From Incurvaria masculella (Eukaryota; Arthropoda; Insecta; Lepidoptera; Incurvariidae): DNA of 64,000 nucleotides. The notes beneath the pieces are model-generated. The model saw only the letters and a list, made by a program, of their open reading frames with translations. It searched no databases and was not told where the DNA came from. A program made the position numbers and the translations under genes. The stretch lies in contig OX335658.1 in NCBI GenBank assembly GCA_946894095.1, positions 14,561,001 to 14,625,000 of the forward strand, given 5' to 3'. Below, piece after piece: positions 31,178 to 41,019 of this stretch. Position 1 is the stretch's first letter. Every line of letters starts with the position of its first letter.

Positions 31178-31489
31178 AGGTCCACCATACAACTACCGTT
31201 ATGATATTAGCCCAATACACCACATTCCCAAAGGAATTAGGTGCCATGCCAGGACCTTCTCTTTATGAGCACGGCTACATTGAACTGGATGGAAAACACG
31301 GACAATTTTTCATTGCCGCTTCGACCATCTTTTCATCCAATGCGATGGTACCAACCCGTTCGGGCTTAAACCCTACCACCTAGTAGGGGAAGGGGACCTA
31401 CAGTTTTACATGGATTCCGAATCATGGAGCAGCTCGCATTCGTGACGAAATGCATTTATCGAACTCGGAAAGAGAAAGACAGTGGTGCA
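31178..31489 (-). repeat. SINE copy, reverse orientation
   Basis: From 'accatacaactaccgttat' through 'ccaggaccttc', 'gagcacggctacattgaac', 'aacacggacaattttt', 'gatggtaccaacccg', 'acatggattccgaatcatgg' to 'agagaaagacagtggtgca'. This is the reverse complement of the body and tail of the copy at 31894-32232; the tRNA-like head is absent. A short part of the tail is present in opposite orientation just upstream (31140-31177). Confidence 0.8.
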
Positions 31490-31501
31490 TTTTTTAAAGC
31501 C

Positions 31502-31687
31502 CTTTTATTATTATTATTTTTGTATTTTACCTATTTGATGTTATGGCGGCAAAATAAATACACACTGTGGAAAATTTCAGCTGCCTACCTATGAGATACA
31601 GCCCTGTGACAGACGGAAGGATGGACGGACGGACAGCGGAGGCTTAGTAATAGGGTTCCGTTTTCACTCTTTGGGTACGGAACCCTA
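31502..31687 (-). mobile_element. (GTCY)n MITE, inverted, truncated
   Basis: 'atggcggcaaaataaataca', 'cagctgcctacctatgaga', 'tacagccctgtgacagacgg', GGAC repeats and 'gggtacggaaccctaaaa'. It has the left end of the family, in reverse, and lacks the right end. Confidence 0.8.
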
Positions 31688-31786
31688 AAAATGTAAATGG
31701 GCCAACTATATTTATTCCTGTGCATGTCGTAAAGGGCGACTAATGGATTCGTCGTTCGTAATTCAGAATGAAAGTAGAGTTCTGTC

Positions 31787-31893
31787 CGTCCATCCGTACG
31801 TCCGTACGTGCGTACGTCCCTACTTCAGTCCGTTCGTCACGACCGCCAGTACGTCAGTCAGTCAGTACGTCATACATAAGTCCGTCATCATTT
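31787..31893 (+). repeat. GTAC/GTCA-type microsatellite, left part
   Basis: Imperfect 4-bp periodic tract ('gtacgtccgtacgtgcgtac', 'gtcagtcagtcagtacgtc'). It continues after the SINE at 32248-32322, so the SINE appears to split it. Confidence 0.75.
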
Positions 31894-32232
31894 TAGCGGC
31901 TCGTAGCCTAGTGGCGCGGGGACTGGCCTAACCAGAGGTCTGGGTTCAATTTCGACGTGCACCACTTTATTTCTCTTTCCGAGTGCATTTCGTCACGAAT
32001 GCGAGCTGCTCCATGGTTCGGAATCCATGTAAAACTGTAGGCGGTAGGGTTTCAGCCCGCCCGGGTTAGTACCATCGCATTGGATGAAAAGGTGATCGAT
32101 GCGGCAATGAAAAATTGTCCGGGTTTTCCATCCAGTTCATTACAGCCCTGGCATGGCACCTAATTCCTTCGGGAATGTGGTTTATTGGGCTAATATCATG
32201 ACGGTAGTTGTGTGGTACAAACCTTCCATGTC
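31894..32232 (+). repeat. tRNA-derived SINE, most complete copy
   Basis: Head: 'gcggctcgtagcctagtggc' (A box) and 'aggtctgggttcaatttc' (B box). Body: 'gtgcaccactttatttctct', 'gagtgcatttcgtcacgaat', 'ttcggaatccatgtaaaact'. Tail: 'cccgggttagtaccatcgca', 'caatgaaaaattgtccgg', 'tggcatggcacctaattcc', 'gggctaatatcatgacggta'. Length about 340 bp. It is polymerase III-type and non-coding, and shares its body and tail with the 5S-headed copy at 55111-55460. Confidence 0.85.
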
Positions 32233-32247
32233 AGGTCGCATAAAAAA

Positions 32248-32322
32248 AAGTACGTCAGTCAGTACGTCAATCCGTCAGTACATCAGTCAGTCAGTACGTA
32301 GGTACGTAAGTACGTCAGTTAG
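32248..32322 (+). repeat. GTAC/GTCA-type microsatellite, right part
   Basis: 'gtacgtcagtcagtacgtc', 'gtcagtcagtacgtaggtac' etc. Same motif as 31787-31893. Confidence 0.75.
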
Positions 32323-32584
32323 TAATAATAATAAAAAAATCAGCAAACATTTAGAAAAAAATGATGTTCGACAATGGGCTCCAGATGCAGAAAGCGGTTT
32401 TACTCTCTAATACGAGAATCGTTCGGAGTTTTCTGTATCTCTGAAGGGCCTTATAGGATTTGTCTCAGGAGGGACCTCCCTATGGTTCTGTCCAGTTTTA
32501 GGTTTCATTATATCTTTCTAATATTTTGCTAAGTAACCTAGAATTTTGAAAAAAAATTGACTGTTAATAAAAATAATAATAACA

Positions 32585-32971
32585 TTGTCGTGTTTTGCAT
32601 GTCACAGGAAATTGACATCAGATGACAACTCATCTACTCCAAAGTCTCGGGACTACTCACGCACGCCAAAAATGAGATTGGAGGCTCCACAGATGCCAAC
32701 GAGATTTATCGATCTTCATCGTCATGAAGTCAAAGAAAAGCAGTTAGAAATCTCGTGGCCGCAAGAATGTGTGCAATATCATGAGCTCGAAACAGAAAGT
32801 GTTGAAAATGATTTTCTAAAAGGCCTAGATAGTTACAGGGTTGTAGACATTAATCATGTACTCAAGTGGGCAATGAAACTACAATACAATCATTCCAAAA
32901 TATGTACAATGTCCAAAATTATGTTTCCCCTTCCCAATCCTCATCCCTCTCCCAACCCCTTCCCTTTCCCT
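32585..32971 (+). pseudogene. Mutator-like element protein fragment (tentative)
   Basis: An ORF of 131 codons starts MSCFACHRKLTSDDNSSTPK; its central part has KQLEISWPQECVQYHELETE and GLDSYRVVDINHVLKWAMKL followed by CTMSKIMF. The '(R)RVVDI...H...L...CTM.KI.F' pattern recalls the N-terminal region of arthropod Mutator-like transposon proteins ('GRRIVDI..' followed by a cysteine segment). The coding homology ends where the foldback begins (about 32972), so the protein is truncated. Its first codons may be intronic, because 'tcacag' at 32603-32608 is a possible acceptor. Family assignment is from memory of the pattern and uncertain. Confidence 0.4.
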
Positions 32972-34041
32972 TATGCTTGAGCTTGGGCATAGGCTTAGCT
33001 TGGCTTGGCATCGGCATCCAATTTTCCGGTTCAGCAAACCCGTTTTTTTTTTCATGGAAATGCGATCACGATGCCATCTACCCGGTCAAATTTTCAAATC
33101 ATTCAGGGACCCACTCAAATTCAAATTTATACACAAAAGTATCACTACTTACCTTTCCTTTTACTATTTATTCGAACTTCAAGTTAGAAAGAGCTGTAGG
33201 TGAATATCTCAGTAGGTATTTGGGAGTGACGGATGCGAGCTGCAAGTACGAAATTTTGGGCACTAGGCTAGGACACTCCGCCATCTTCCATCGTAGTGCT
33301 GGAGTCAGCCACTGCCAGCGAGCATGGAAAGATGGGAGTAGCGATCTAAACTAATTCGGAAGTGTGCAAAACGTCTAACTGTACCTAGTTGACCGAGCGA
33401 GCGATGCGAGCGAAGCCTCTACGTTTCGAGATTGGACAGATTTTCTTTCGTATGTATTTTGTGAGCAGATTCGATAATTTTATAGTTTTTTTTTTGACAA
33501 GTCAGTTTTTGAATATTCTGTAGTAGTAGTATGTAGAAGAGAACAACTGGACAGCCGCACAGACCGCCGGACATACGAAACGAAATCTGTCCAATCTCGA
33601 AACGTAGAGGCTTCGCTCGCATCGCTCGCTCGTCAACTAGGTACAGTTAGACGTTTTCCACACTTCCGAATTAGTTTCGATCGCTACTCCCATCTTTCCA
33701 TGCTCGCTGGCAGTGGCTGACTCCAGCACTATGATGGAAGATGGCGGAGTGTCCTAGCCTGGTGCCCAAAATTTCGTACTTGCAGCTCGCATCCGTCACT
33801 CCCAAATACCTACTGAGATATTCACCTACAGCTCTTTCTAACTTGAAGTTCGAATTATTAATAAAAGGTAAGGTAAGTAGTGAAACTTTTGTGTTTATAT
33901 TTGAATTTGAGTGGGTCCCTGGATGATTTGAAAATTTGACCGGGTAGACGGCGTCGAGATCGCATTTCCATGAAAAAAAAAACGGGTTTGCTGAACCGGA
34001 AAATTGGATGCCGATGCCAAGCTCAAGCCTAAGGCTTATGC
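32972..34041. mobile_element. Foldback element with ~500-bp inverted arms
   Basis: The left arm (about 32972-33470) and right arm (about 33570-34041) are reverse complements over almost their whole length: 'catcggcatccaattttccg', 'aaacccgtttttt', 'ctcagtaggtatttgggagt', 'gacactccgccatcttccat', 'gcgagcatggaaagatggga', 'acgtttcgagattggacaga' all return inverted. Only ~100 bp ('ttttgacaagtcag', 'gtagaagagaacaactgg') lies between the arms. ORFs through the arms are mirror-image artefacts. Fragments of the arms occur at 2385-3000, 34590-34670, 35430-35540 and 38729-38795. Confidence 0.85.
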
Positions 34042-34099
34042 CTCATATATGCTCCCTCAAGAGTGCTGCTACAGGTATCTGCTGCTGCGACGGCTCTTA

Positions 34100-34335
34100 C
34101 CGGAACCGATACAGGCGAGCGTTCCGCGATGAGCCGTCATCTTCAGGAGAGATGGCGGTCGAACCAGATAGGATGATAACAGACCAGACAAGATCTGGGT
34201 AGCCGCGCAATATATGGAATGGCAACAAATTCCCATATAAATAGCGTAATTAGCACTCGCCGAGTGCAATTTCTGTGCGTAGCACTATTAGTTATTCTGT
34301 GCTTGCAGTCAGTGAATAAGCCTCCGCCATTGTCA
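34100..34335 (+). repeat. LTR-like fragment (tentative)
   Basis: 'cagacaagatctgggtagcc', 'cccatataaatagcgtaa' (TATA-like), then 'gtgcaatttctgtgcgtagc', 'actattagttattctgtgc'. The last 40 bp recur at 39860-39899. The TATA box followed by a conserved downstream block resembles the U3/R part of an LTR retrotransposon, but no matching LTR, primer-binding site or coding region was found. Confidence 0.35.
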
Positions 34336-34365
34336 CTGTTTGGGTGTATAGCCAATAAACCGAGT

Positions 34366-34577
34366 GAATTTACTTCACACTGAACTTTGAAGGTCTGATA
34401 ATGACCAGGATTGATGTTGCTGGATCTCAGCAACGACGTAAGATACGCGCTTCGGGGTTGGGTTTCTAAGCCAAAGCACCAAGAGCATTTACTTCACACT
34501 GAACCTTGAAGGTCTGATGATGACCAGGAATGTTGTTGCTGGATCTCATCAACGGCGTAAGCTGAGCGCTTCGGTTA
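34366..34577 (-). repeat. 118/119-bp tandem repeat, two units, minus orientation
   Basis: 'acttcacactgaac' recurs with 119-bp spacing (ends at 34380 and 34499), followed by 'ttgaaggtctga', 'atgaccagga' and 'gttgctggatctca'. It is the reverse complement of the array at 34740-35305. Confidence 0.85.
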
Positions 34578-34739
34578 AGAAATGCGCCCTGTATAGGAGA
34601 ACAGCCGTACAGACATACGAAAGACAATCGGTCCAATCTCGAAACCAAGAGCTTCGCTTGCTCGATCAATTACGAAATTATAACTAGTGGCTCTGTGAGC
34701 TGTAGACCTCGCGGTAATGCCTGGTCATAATCAGAACTT
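34578..34739. repeat. Spacer with foldback-family end between opposed tandem arrays
   Basis: 'acagccgtacagacatacga', 'acaatcggtccaatctcgaa' and 'gcttcgcttgctcgatcaa' match the inner part of the foldback arms (33545-33640). This spacer separates the two opposed arrays. Confidence 0.6.
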
Positions 34740-35305
34740 CAAGGCTCAGTGTGAAGTAAATGCTCTTGGTGCTTTGGATAGCTACGCAAACCCGAAGCGC
34801 GTAGCTTACGCCGTTGCTGAGATCCAGCAACATCATTCCTGGTCATTATTAGACCTTCAAAGTTCAGTGTGAAGTAAATGCTCTCGGTTTATTGGCTTGA
34901 AACCTAAACCCAAACCACGTAGCTTTCGCCGTTGCTGAGATCCAGTAACAACATTCCTGGTCGACATCAGACCTTCAAGGTTCAGTGTGAAGTAAATGAT
35001 CTTGGTGCTTTGGCTAGAAACCCAACCCGGAAGCGCGTAGCTTACGCCGTTGCTGAGATCCAGCAACATTATTCCTGGTCATCATCAGACCTTCAAGGCT
35101 CAGTGTGAAGTAAATGCTCTTGGTACTTTGGCTAGAAACTCAACCCCGAAGCGCGCAGCTTACGCCGTTGCTGAGATCCAGCAACATCCATCCTGGTCAT
35201 CGTCAGACCTTCAAGGTTCAGTGTGAAGTAAATGCTCTTGGTGCTTTGGCTAGAAACCCAAACCCAACGCGCGTAGCTTACGCCGTTGCCGAGATCCAGC
35301 AACGA
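34740..35305 (+). repeat. 118-bp tandem repeat, five units
   Basis: 'gtgtgaagtaaatg' starts at 34749, 34867, 34985, 35103 and 35221, an exact 118-bp period. Each unit contains 'ctcttggtgctttggcta', 'gcgcgtagcttacgccgttg' and 'ctgagatccagcaaca', the last with 'tcctggtcat'. ORFs inside are translations of the repeat. Confidence 0.92.
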
Positions 35306-35540
35306 CTTACTTGACGTTCCATAGCTCCGCCATTTTGAGGAATTTCCAAAAACTGACTCGATAAAAAAAATACTATTATCAAATCTGCTCAAAAAATTTC
35401 ACGCGAATCGGTTGAGGAATGCGACCTGAAGAGGAGCCGGACAGCCGGACAGACCGCGCCGCGCCCGCGCCGGACATAGGAAAGAAAATCTGTCCAATCC
35501 CGAAACGTAGACGCTTCGCTCGCTCGATCAACAAGGGACG
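35306..35540 (+). repeat. Right flank of tandem array with foldback-family terminus
   Basis: 'cttgacgttccatagctcc' leads to 'gacagccggacagaccgc', 'gaaaatctgtccaatcccga' and 'cgcttcgctcgctcgatcaa', again the end motif of the foldback family. It may be the true right end of the element that contains the 118-bp arrays. Confidence 0.55.
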
Positions 35541-35790
35541 GCCAGAGCGGCGTGAAGAAGGGCGAGTGCGGCGGGGCGGTGGCAGCGGCTAGCGGCTAAT
35601 TTGCCTACCTACATACCTACGCCCTGCACGCCGCCGCGGCCGTGCCGCCTCCCCGCCTCCCCGCTGCTCCGCCGCCGCCACCAGCCAGATGCTTCGTATC
35701 GCAACGTCCCGTCCCTCCCCCTCCCCTCTGCTCCGACCCGTTGCCTTTGCCGGAGCGCCGCGAAAGCACAGGGGGTTCGGGCGCAACGCA
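35541..35790. promoter_or_regulatory. CpG-rich patch
   Basis: 'gccgccgcggccgtgccgcc', 'ctccgccgccgccaccagcc' and CpG runs. ORFs on both strands are low-complexity. It could be a promoter or GC-rich repeat filler; no exon was found next to it. Confidence 0.25.
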
Positions 35791-35914
35791 ATAACTGCAT
35801 GTAAGCTGCGAGATTACTCTTACACCCTACATATATTTGGTCCATTGGGACCTCGTAATTTGCAAACTCAAATATACAGTAAATGTAAATATAATTGTTA
35901 TTGTATATTATTAG

Positions 35915-36030
35915 CCCAGCACACTACATTGGAACTAAGTGCCACACCACGATCTTCCTTTGATTGAATTGGATGGAAAACATGGGAAATTTTCATTGCC
36001 GCTTCGACCGTCGTTCATTCAATGCGATTG
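35915..36030 (-). repeat. SINE body fragment, reverse
   Basis: 'attagcccagcacactacat', 'gaattggatggaaaacatgg', 'ttttcattgccgcttcgacc' and 'tcaatgcgattgtgcc' match the reverse SINE copy at 31200-31350, diverged and without head. Confidence 0.65.
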
Positions 36031-38728
36031 TGCCATATCGGGCAGGACCCAGTTACGGTTTGACAAACCACGAAAGACAAATTCCTTACTCTATCCTTGC
36101 ATGCACGGGCCGAAATGAATTTGTATTTACTTACATGTCGGAACCCTACGAAATTGCCTACATGGAATAACTTTCCTAATGTGATTATGATAGCGACCGG
36201 GCAGTCTGTGTGACGCTTATCTGTGAGTGAGGAATGCTAGATTTTGTCATTGTGATACAGAACTTTTGTAATTCACACCTCCAAGTACTTCGATTTTATT
36301 TTGTTATGATCCTAACCGCTTTGAGAACTCGCCTTTTTTGTCTCATGTTAAACAATTAACTACTTTAGGAGATATCATTAATTTTGTAATAAATATTATA
36401 CAGCGCCATCTATTGACATGATGGCCGTTGGAGTTTGGTTCGAAACGTCCTTAACCCTGTTTTCACCACCTCCAGTTGCCTGAAATCCGATAAGTAACTT
36501 TGTGTTGCATGGCATATTTACATGGTGTAACCGAAAACTTTGGGCTGGTGGAAACTGGTGTAAGACATTGTTCATCTATAAACATTCACCTGGAACGATG
36601 TCCAGTCGTGTTATGAACATCTCTTATGGTATAGATAGAGCATTTAGTTGAGGCAGGTCAACCGAATATATCGCAAGGTCATGTTTATGTATAGAAATTT
36701 GTATGGATGTGTATTGCAATCGATCGCCGCCGGAATGGTTTTATCAATCTTAGCCTTGGGAAAACCCTCATATGACCCGATCGGACGACCTCTAAACCAT
36801 AAAACTATGGAGCCACTAATTTATTTATTTATATTTTTGCATGTATCTACTAACTTAAATTTATTTGATATTAGTTTTTTATCATAACTATTAATTCGGA
36901 ATAAATTGTCATTATAGTTGTCGAGAGTTTACAATCAACCGATTTGTATATAATGATCTTTTTGAACAGTAGAGTCATCTATCAACCATTGTTAACTATT
37001 TTGTAAGTATCAAAGAAAAAAGACAAACCCTTGTCAGTTCTTTTTCGCCAGAGGTAATCGACCGGCAGAAAAATAATAAAAAAAGTAACGCACGTAAAAG
37101 TAACTTATGCTGAAACTGAATACGATGAGATAAAAACCGCCCTTAGGTATGTTACTGTATTTCTGTATATTTCTTATGGAATTGGAAATGCATGCGTTGG
37201 AGGACTAAACATATGACAGACTGAGAAACGGTTTACGACACATTGGCGGGAGAAAAACATCTATTCTGATAACATGTATCGTCTTCCTTTCTTCGCTCGC
37301 GTCAGCTTTGTGTTCATACTTGGATTCAACAATGACAGATCGACCTACGTATTTCGCGAATCATCTCGTTTTCCTGCCATTTATCGTTTATTGGACCCTA
37401 AATCAAACATCCCTCCCGATATTATCTTTCCACGGAGCGGCCGACCTTTTATAATGTTTGAATTATTAATTCGCCGGGGCTTTCTCTCTCACAGTGTATT
37501 TCGGCTGTTTAATTTGAAGAGCTTTTCGGAGAGCTTATCGGAATAGGATACGGAGGTCATGGCGTCGGCGGGGCGGGGCGGGGTGGGGCGGAGACGGCGC
37601 GTGAGGCGTGGGCGGGACCAGCGAATTGAGTCGACTTCGATGTCGTCGCAGCTTCCGGGAAATTTCCGAAATAAAATTACACTCTCGATCGACACGGTAA
37701 TTTTCCTGTTTGCTGTTTAATTATAAATACGTAACTGTGAATAATTGAACAACAACTGGTCATGGGAAAGAAAACTGCTTGTTTATCACGACACGTGGCA
37801 CCTAGGTGACCTATTCTAAAGCATCTATCAAAGCTGCCAGAGACCCTACAAAATAAAAAAGAATAGATTTGAAAATGTTATTTACTCTACTATTTTCATA
37901 CACCCACGCAAAAGTAGCCTAAAATAAACTCAACTTATGTACATAATTGAAATGACTCAATTTGCTCGATGTTATTCCAAAATTAGAAAGTTCCATATTA
38001 TGTCAATCAAATGAAGTCGTGAGAAAGAAAATATCATAACCATTTAAAACTTTGTGCTGGTCAATTTCATTAAAATTAGTTTCAAGACAAACGAAAGTTC
38101 TTCTTTCCCTGCAATCAAAACCTTATTCTTACTGCTTCATGCAGTACATATTATGTTAGTTTTGACATTTCTAAGGTGAGGTCGCTAATGCGACATCTAC
38201 AATAGGCTTTGTGTTTTCGTCCCCATGATATCTGAATTTGTTGTTTCGAGGGGCGTTTTTGGAATAAGAATTGTGGTGAATGCTGCTGCGTTATAATCCG
38301 ACGAAAAACAGTCGTGTTATTCAAGAGAAAAAGCTTGTTGGTAAGGAGTCTAAAATTTATACAAACAGCATCATAATCGGGTTAGTGGTTCTCAAGTTAC
38401 AAGCGGGCAAACAGACAGAAAGAAATAACATCCAACAAAAATGCCCGGGCAGGCTACGCTGGCGCCGCTTTCACAGTTGTCTTAACCAACCCTTGGCTTC
38501 CTTAGGTATTGTTCCCACGTGCCAGATTTTCCTTGCGCCCTATTCTTTGGCGTAATAAGGCGATTTTCCCTTCAAAATCTATGTCAATATCGACCTTCCT
38601 TCGCCCTTAGCAAGTTGACATGGAGCAACGGAGTGAAAATAACGGGGTATTCCTGCTTCCTTATAAAACCTTTGATGATTTAATGAAACTGGTCACATAA
38701 AATAATGTTCGAATTTCGAATTACCAGG
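36031..38728. other. No gene recognised
   Basis: Mostly AT-rich. A small GC-rich tract with repeated 'ggggcggggcggg' lies at 37568-37595. ORFs 36648-36887, 37274-37546 and 38280-38555 have no recognisable domains or splice signals. Confidence 0.4.
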
Positions 38729-38795
38729 CATCCGTCACTCCTAAATACCTACTGAGATCTTCACCTACGGCGCTCGGGAACCCGAGGTTCCAAAT
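38729..38795 (-). repeat. Foldback-family arm fragment
   Basis: 'catccgtcactcctaaatac' and 'ctactgagatcttcaccta' match the right arm of the foldback near 33790-33830. The fragment is about 65 bp. Confidence 0.6.
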
Positions 38796-38892
38796 TCAGT
38801 CAGGGCCGCCGCGCGCACACGCTCGCATGTCCACTACGCACAGTCGATCAGTCGTTTCGAAAAGCGCACTTTCGCCGTTTTTATTTGTAATA

Positions 38893-39006
38893 ATGTCTAA
38901 TCATCATAGAATTAAATATAATAACTGTTGCGTGAACGGATGTCATAGTACACGAAAGAATTTGAAGTTACCTTTCTTTACGCTTCCGAAATATTCTGAA
39001 AGGAGA
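38893..39006 (+). CDS. THAP zinc-finger N-terminal exon
   Basis: ATG at 38893 opens 38 codons: MSNHHRIKYN, then NCCVNGCHSTRKN, LKLPFFTLPKYSERR, ending GGAGA|GTTTGT, a usable donor in phase 0. The pattern C-x-V-x-G-C followed ~15 residues later by 'FF.LP' and 'R' is the start of a THAP (C2CH) DNA-binding domain, where the family has C..GC ... SFH.FP ... R. An upstream in-frame ATG at 38827 exists. GC-rich sequence just upstream (38800-38880) looks like a 5' UTR or promoter. The rest of the domain (W, second C, H, AVPTIF) was not located. It could belong to a host gene or to a THAP-containing DNA transposon. Confidence 0.5.
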
Positions 39007-39276
39007 GTTTGTTTTTTTAGTTTAGGTTTATTGACGTTTTGCCTTTATGTAGGTAGGTACGTGGTATAGTGTTATGAGGGGCCTATTGAATTGACACGTA
39101 TTCAACTGGTATCAGCACAGCACTTTTTTATACACTAGGTAGTATTTATCTATGCATTACAAGGAAAAACAACATAGGTACATTGGTTTCGCTTGGTGAA
39201 ACAATAATGGGAAATCATTCGTGGCAGCTCCAGGTACTTATTGCCTATTCTCCTTTGCTGCATGTAGTTGGTTTTT
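39007..39276. other. No gene recognised; possible intron of the THAP exon
   Basis: AT-rich; no second THAP exon seen. Confidence 0.35.
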
Positions 39277-39537
39277 AGGGTTCCGTACCCAAAGGGTGCA
39301 AAATGAACCCTATTACTAAGCCTCCGCTGTCCGTCCGTATCTCAGGAACCGTAATAGGTAGGCAGCTGAAATTTTCACAGAGTGTGTAAATATTTTGCCG
39401 CTAGAACAACAAATAGGTAAAATAAAAAAATAATAAAAGTTAAAGGGGGGCATACAAAAAAAAAGATTTTTGTTTGATCTTGTACGATGGTACGGAACCC
39501 TTCTTGTGCGAGCCCGACTCGCACTTGGCCGGTTTTT
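39277..39537 (+). mobile_element. (GTCY)n MITE, reduced microsatellite
   Basis: 'agggttccgtacccaaaggg' to 'cgactcgcacttggccggtt'. The microsatellite has shrunk to 'ctgtccgtccg' and the 'cacagggctg' block is missing; the rest of the interior is intact. Confidence 0.85.
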
Positions 39538-39665
39538 GCCATACCATTACCTTCCTTTCATGAGCACGGCGATATTGAATGAATGGAAAACACGGACAAT
39601 GTTTTATTACCGTTTCGACCAACTTTTTATCAAATGTGATATTATCAACCGGGCCAATAACAACA
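39538..39665 (-). repeat. SINE body fragment, reverse
   Basis: 'ttccttcatgagcacgg'-like block, 'gaatggaaaacacggacaat', 'tttattaccgtttcgacca' and 'ttatcaaccgggcc' match the reverse SINE, diverged. It begins exactly where the MITE ends. Confidence 0.6.
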
Positions 39666-39859
39666 ATAACCCGTACAATACCAAACAATACTGTTTGGCG
39701 GCGGCATTGTGCTATAACCCTAGCGCAAGCCGCATTCCAGCGATATGGGGCGGGTGAGCGACGACGCGTTTCATCTCGCCGCCGCGCCGGCAATGAGCGA
39801 CGTAATAAATACTTTATAATAAGGACGTTTAGGATGAAAATTGCAAAATTACTGTCGGG

Positions 39860-39899
39860 GAGTGCAACTTCTGTGCGTAGCACTATTAGTTATTCTGTG
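39860..39899 (+). repeat. 40-bp match to LTR-like block at 34285
   Basis: 'agtgcaacttctgtgcgtag' followed by 'cactattagttattctgtg' matches the 3' part of the LTR-like fragment. The following GC-rich sequence (39900-40040) is different. Confidence 0.55.
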
Positions 39900-40625
39900 G
39901 AATTACAAAGTGAGCGACGTTGCCGCTTCGCACGCATTTGCTCTGCGGCTTCTGTTTGCGGAGTCGGTCACGGGCGTCCTTCGCGGAAAGTTATTGTTGT
40001 GGAAACTATTCCGGGCGGACGCGCCCCGGCGCGGGTTTTAGGAAAATTCGATTCCTCTTAAGTCTGACTCAGCGTTACATTCTGAAAAATGTAAACAAGG
40101 GTGAGTCTATGTGCGTGTTTTCTAGTCTCTTTCCCTGGAAACGTTCTGATGTCAACATACTTGAATTAAATGTGCAGCGGATAGGACATTTTTTAAAAAT
40201 ATTTTCATGTATTTTAATAGATACAACATTCCCGTTATCTCATTAATTTGAGGTTATTCAACGACATCTACATTGAAGCTTTGCAATCCAAATTTTAAAA
40301 CTAATCAGAAAGTAATTGATATCTCAATCATTGCAGTCAAAATGCCTAAGCGTAGGATTAATACGCGAAGTCAGCGCCATCTAGTAGTAAAGCATTGTTT
40401 CGATTTTAATATAATCGAGAAATTCGTTGGCTGACGCATTTGTCTGCATTGCTTAGCGTTAGAGCAGTGGACATGTAATTCTAAGGTCGCTGGATCGTAT
40501 AGATCGTACGTTTTAAGCACGCTAAAAAAACATTCACTTAGTGTGAACTTGCTCGGCTAATATTAGTATGCTAAATAAATCTAAATAGGTCGAAATCTTT
40601 AAATCAGCCTTTAAATAATAACAGC
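39900..40625. other. No gene recognised; GC-rich then AT-rich
   Basis: 39720-40040 is fairly GC-rich with open frames on the + strand but no recognised protein. 40080-40620 is AT-rich. At 40343 an ATG starts a short frame MPKRRINTRSQRHLVVKHCF that ends soon after. Confidence 0.35.
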
Positions 40626-40694
40626 ATGGCTCCCGTGAAGTGGACGGATTCCTCGACGCGCGAATTGCTCAGAGAATATGAGAAACATTACTAA
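40626..40694 (+). pseudogene. MADF/Myb-like fragment cut by a palindrome (tentative)
   Basis: MAPVKWTDSSTRELLREYEK then HY and a stop created by a perfect palindrome at 40690-40739. The 'W(T/S)...T..LL.EYE.H' pattern resembles the first helix of MADF/Myb-like domains found in transposon accessory proteins. After the palindrome, a frame with ELNKIANKKKSGSSHSK (about 40744-40795) resembles the 'LKK...KKSGSG' stretch that follows in MADF proteins. Short and uncertain. Confidence 0.3.
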
Positions 40695-40739
40695 ATTCAA
40701 CTATTAGATCTGTAGTAAGATCTAATAGTTGAATTTAGT
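40690..40739. repeat. Perfect 22-bp-arm palindrome
   Basis: 'actaaattcaactattagat' plus 'ct' on the left, 6-nt loop 'gtagta', and the exact reverse complement on the right. No mismatches. It sits at the break of the MADF-like frame. Confidence 0.95.
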
Positions 40740-41019
40740 CATGTTAGAGTTAAATAAAATTGCGAACAAAAAAAAATCTGGTTCATCTCATTCGAAAATA
40801 AATTACGCATTTGGCAATTCTTGTAAAATATTGTTCCATGCTCCAAACTACACTCGTCCCGCAATCCCATTATCCACCCAAACACGTTTGTTTTCTAAGC
40901 GGGAAGATAACAACCGAGTTAAAATGAACCGTCGCAATTTGACACATTTAAGACTGGAAAAAAAGCAAGGTGAAATGAAAGGCAAAAAGCATGCTTTTTT
41001 TAAAGAATTTCAGTAAGAT

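Noticed and set aside
32866..34202. ORFs on both strands around the foldback
   Set aside because: Mirror-image frames created by the inverted arms; no known motif.
34857..35392. Several similar ~65-85-codon ORFs on both strands
   Set aside because: They are the 118-bp tandem repeat translated.
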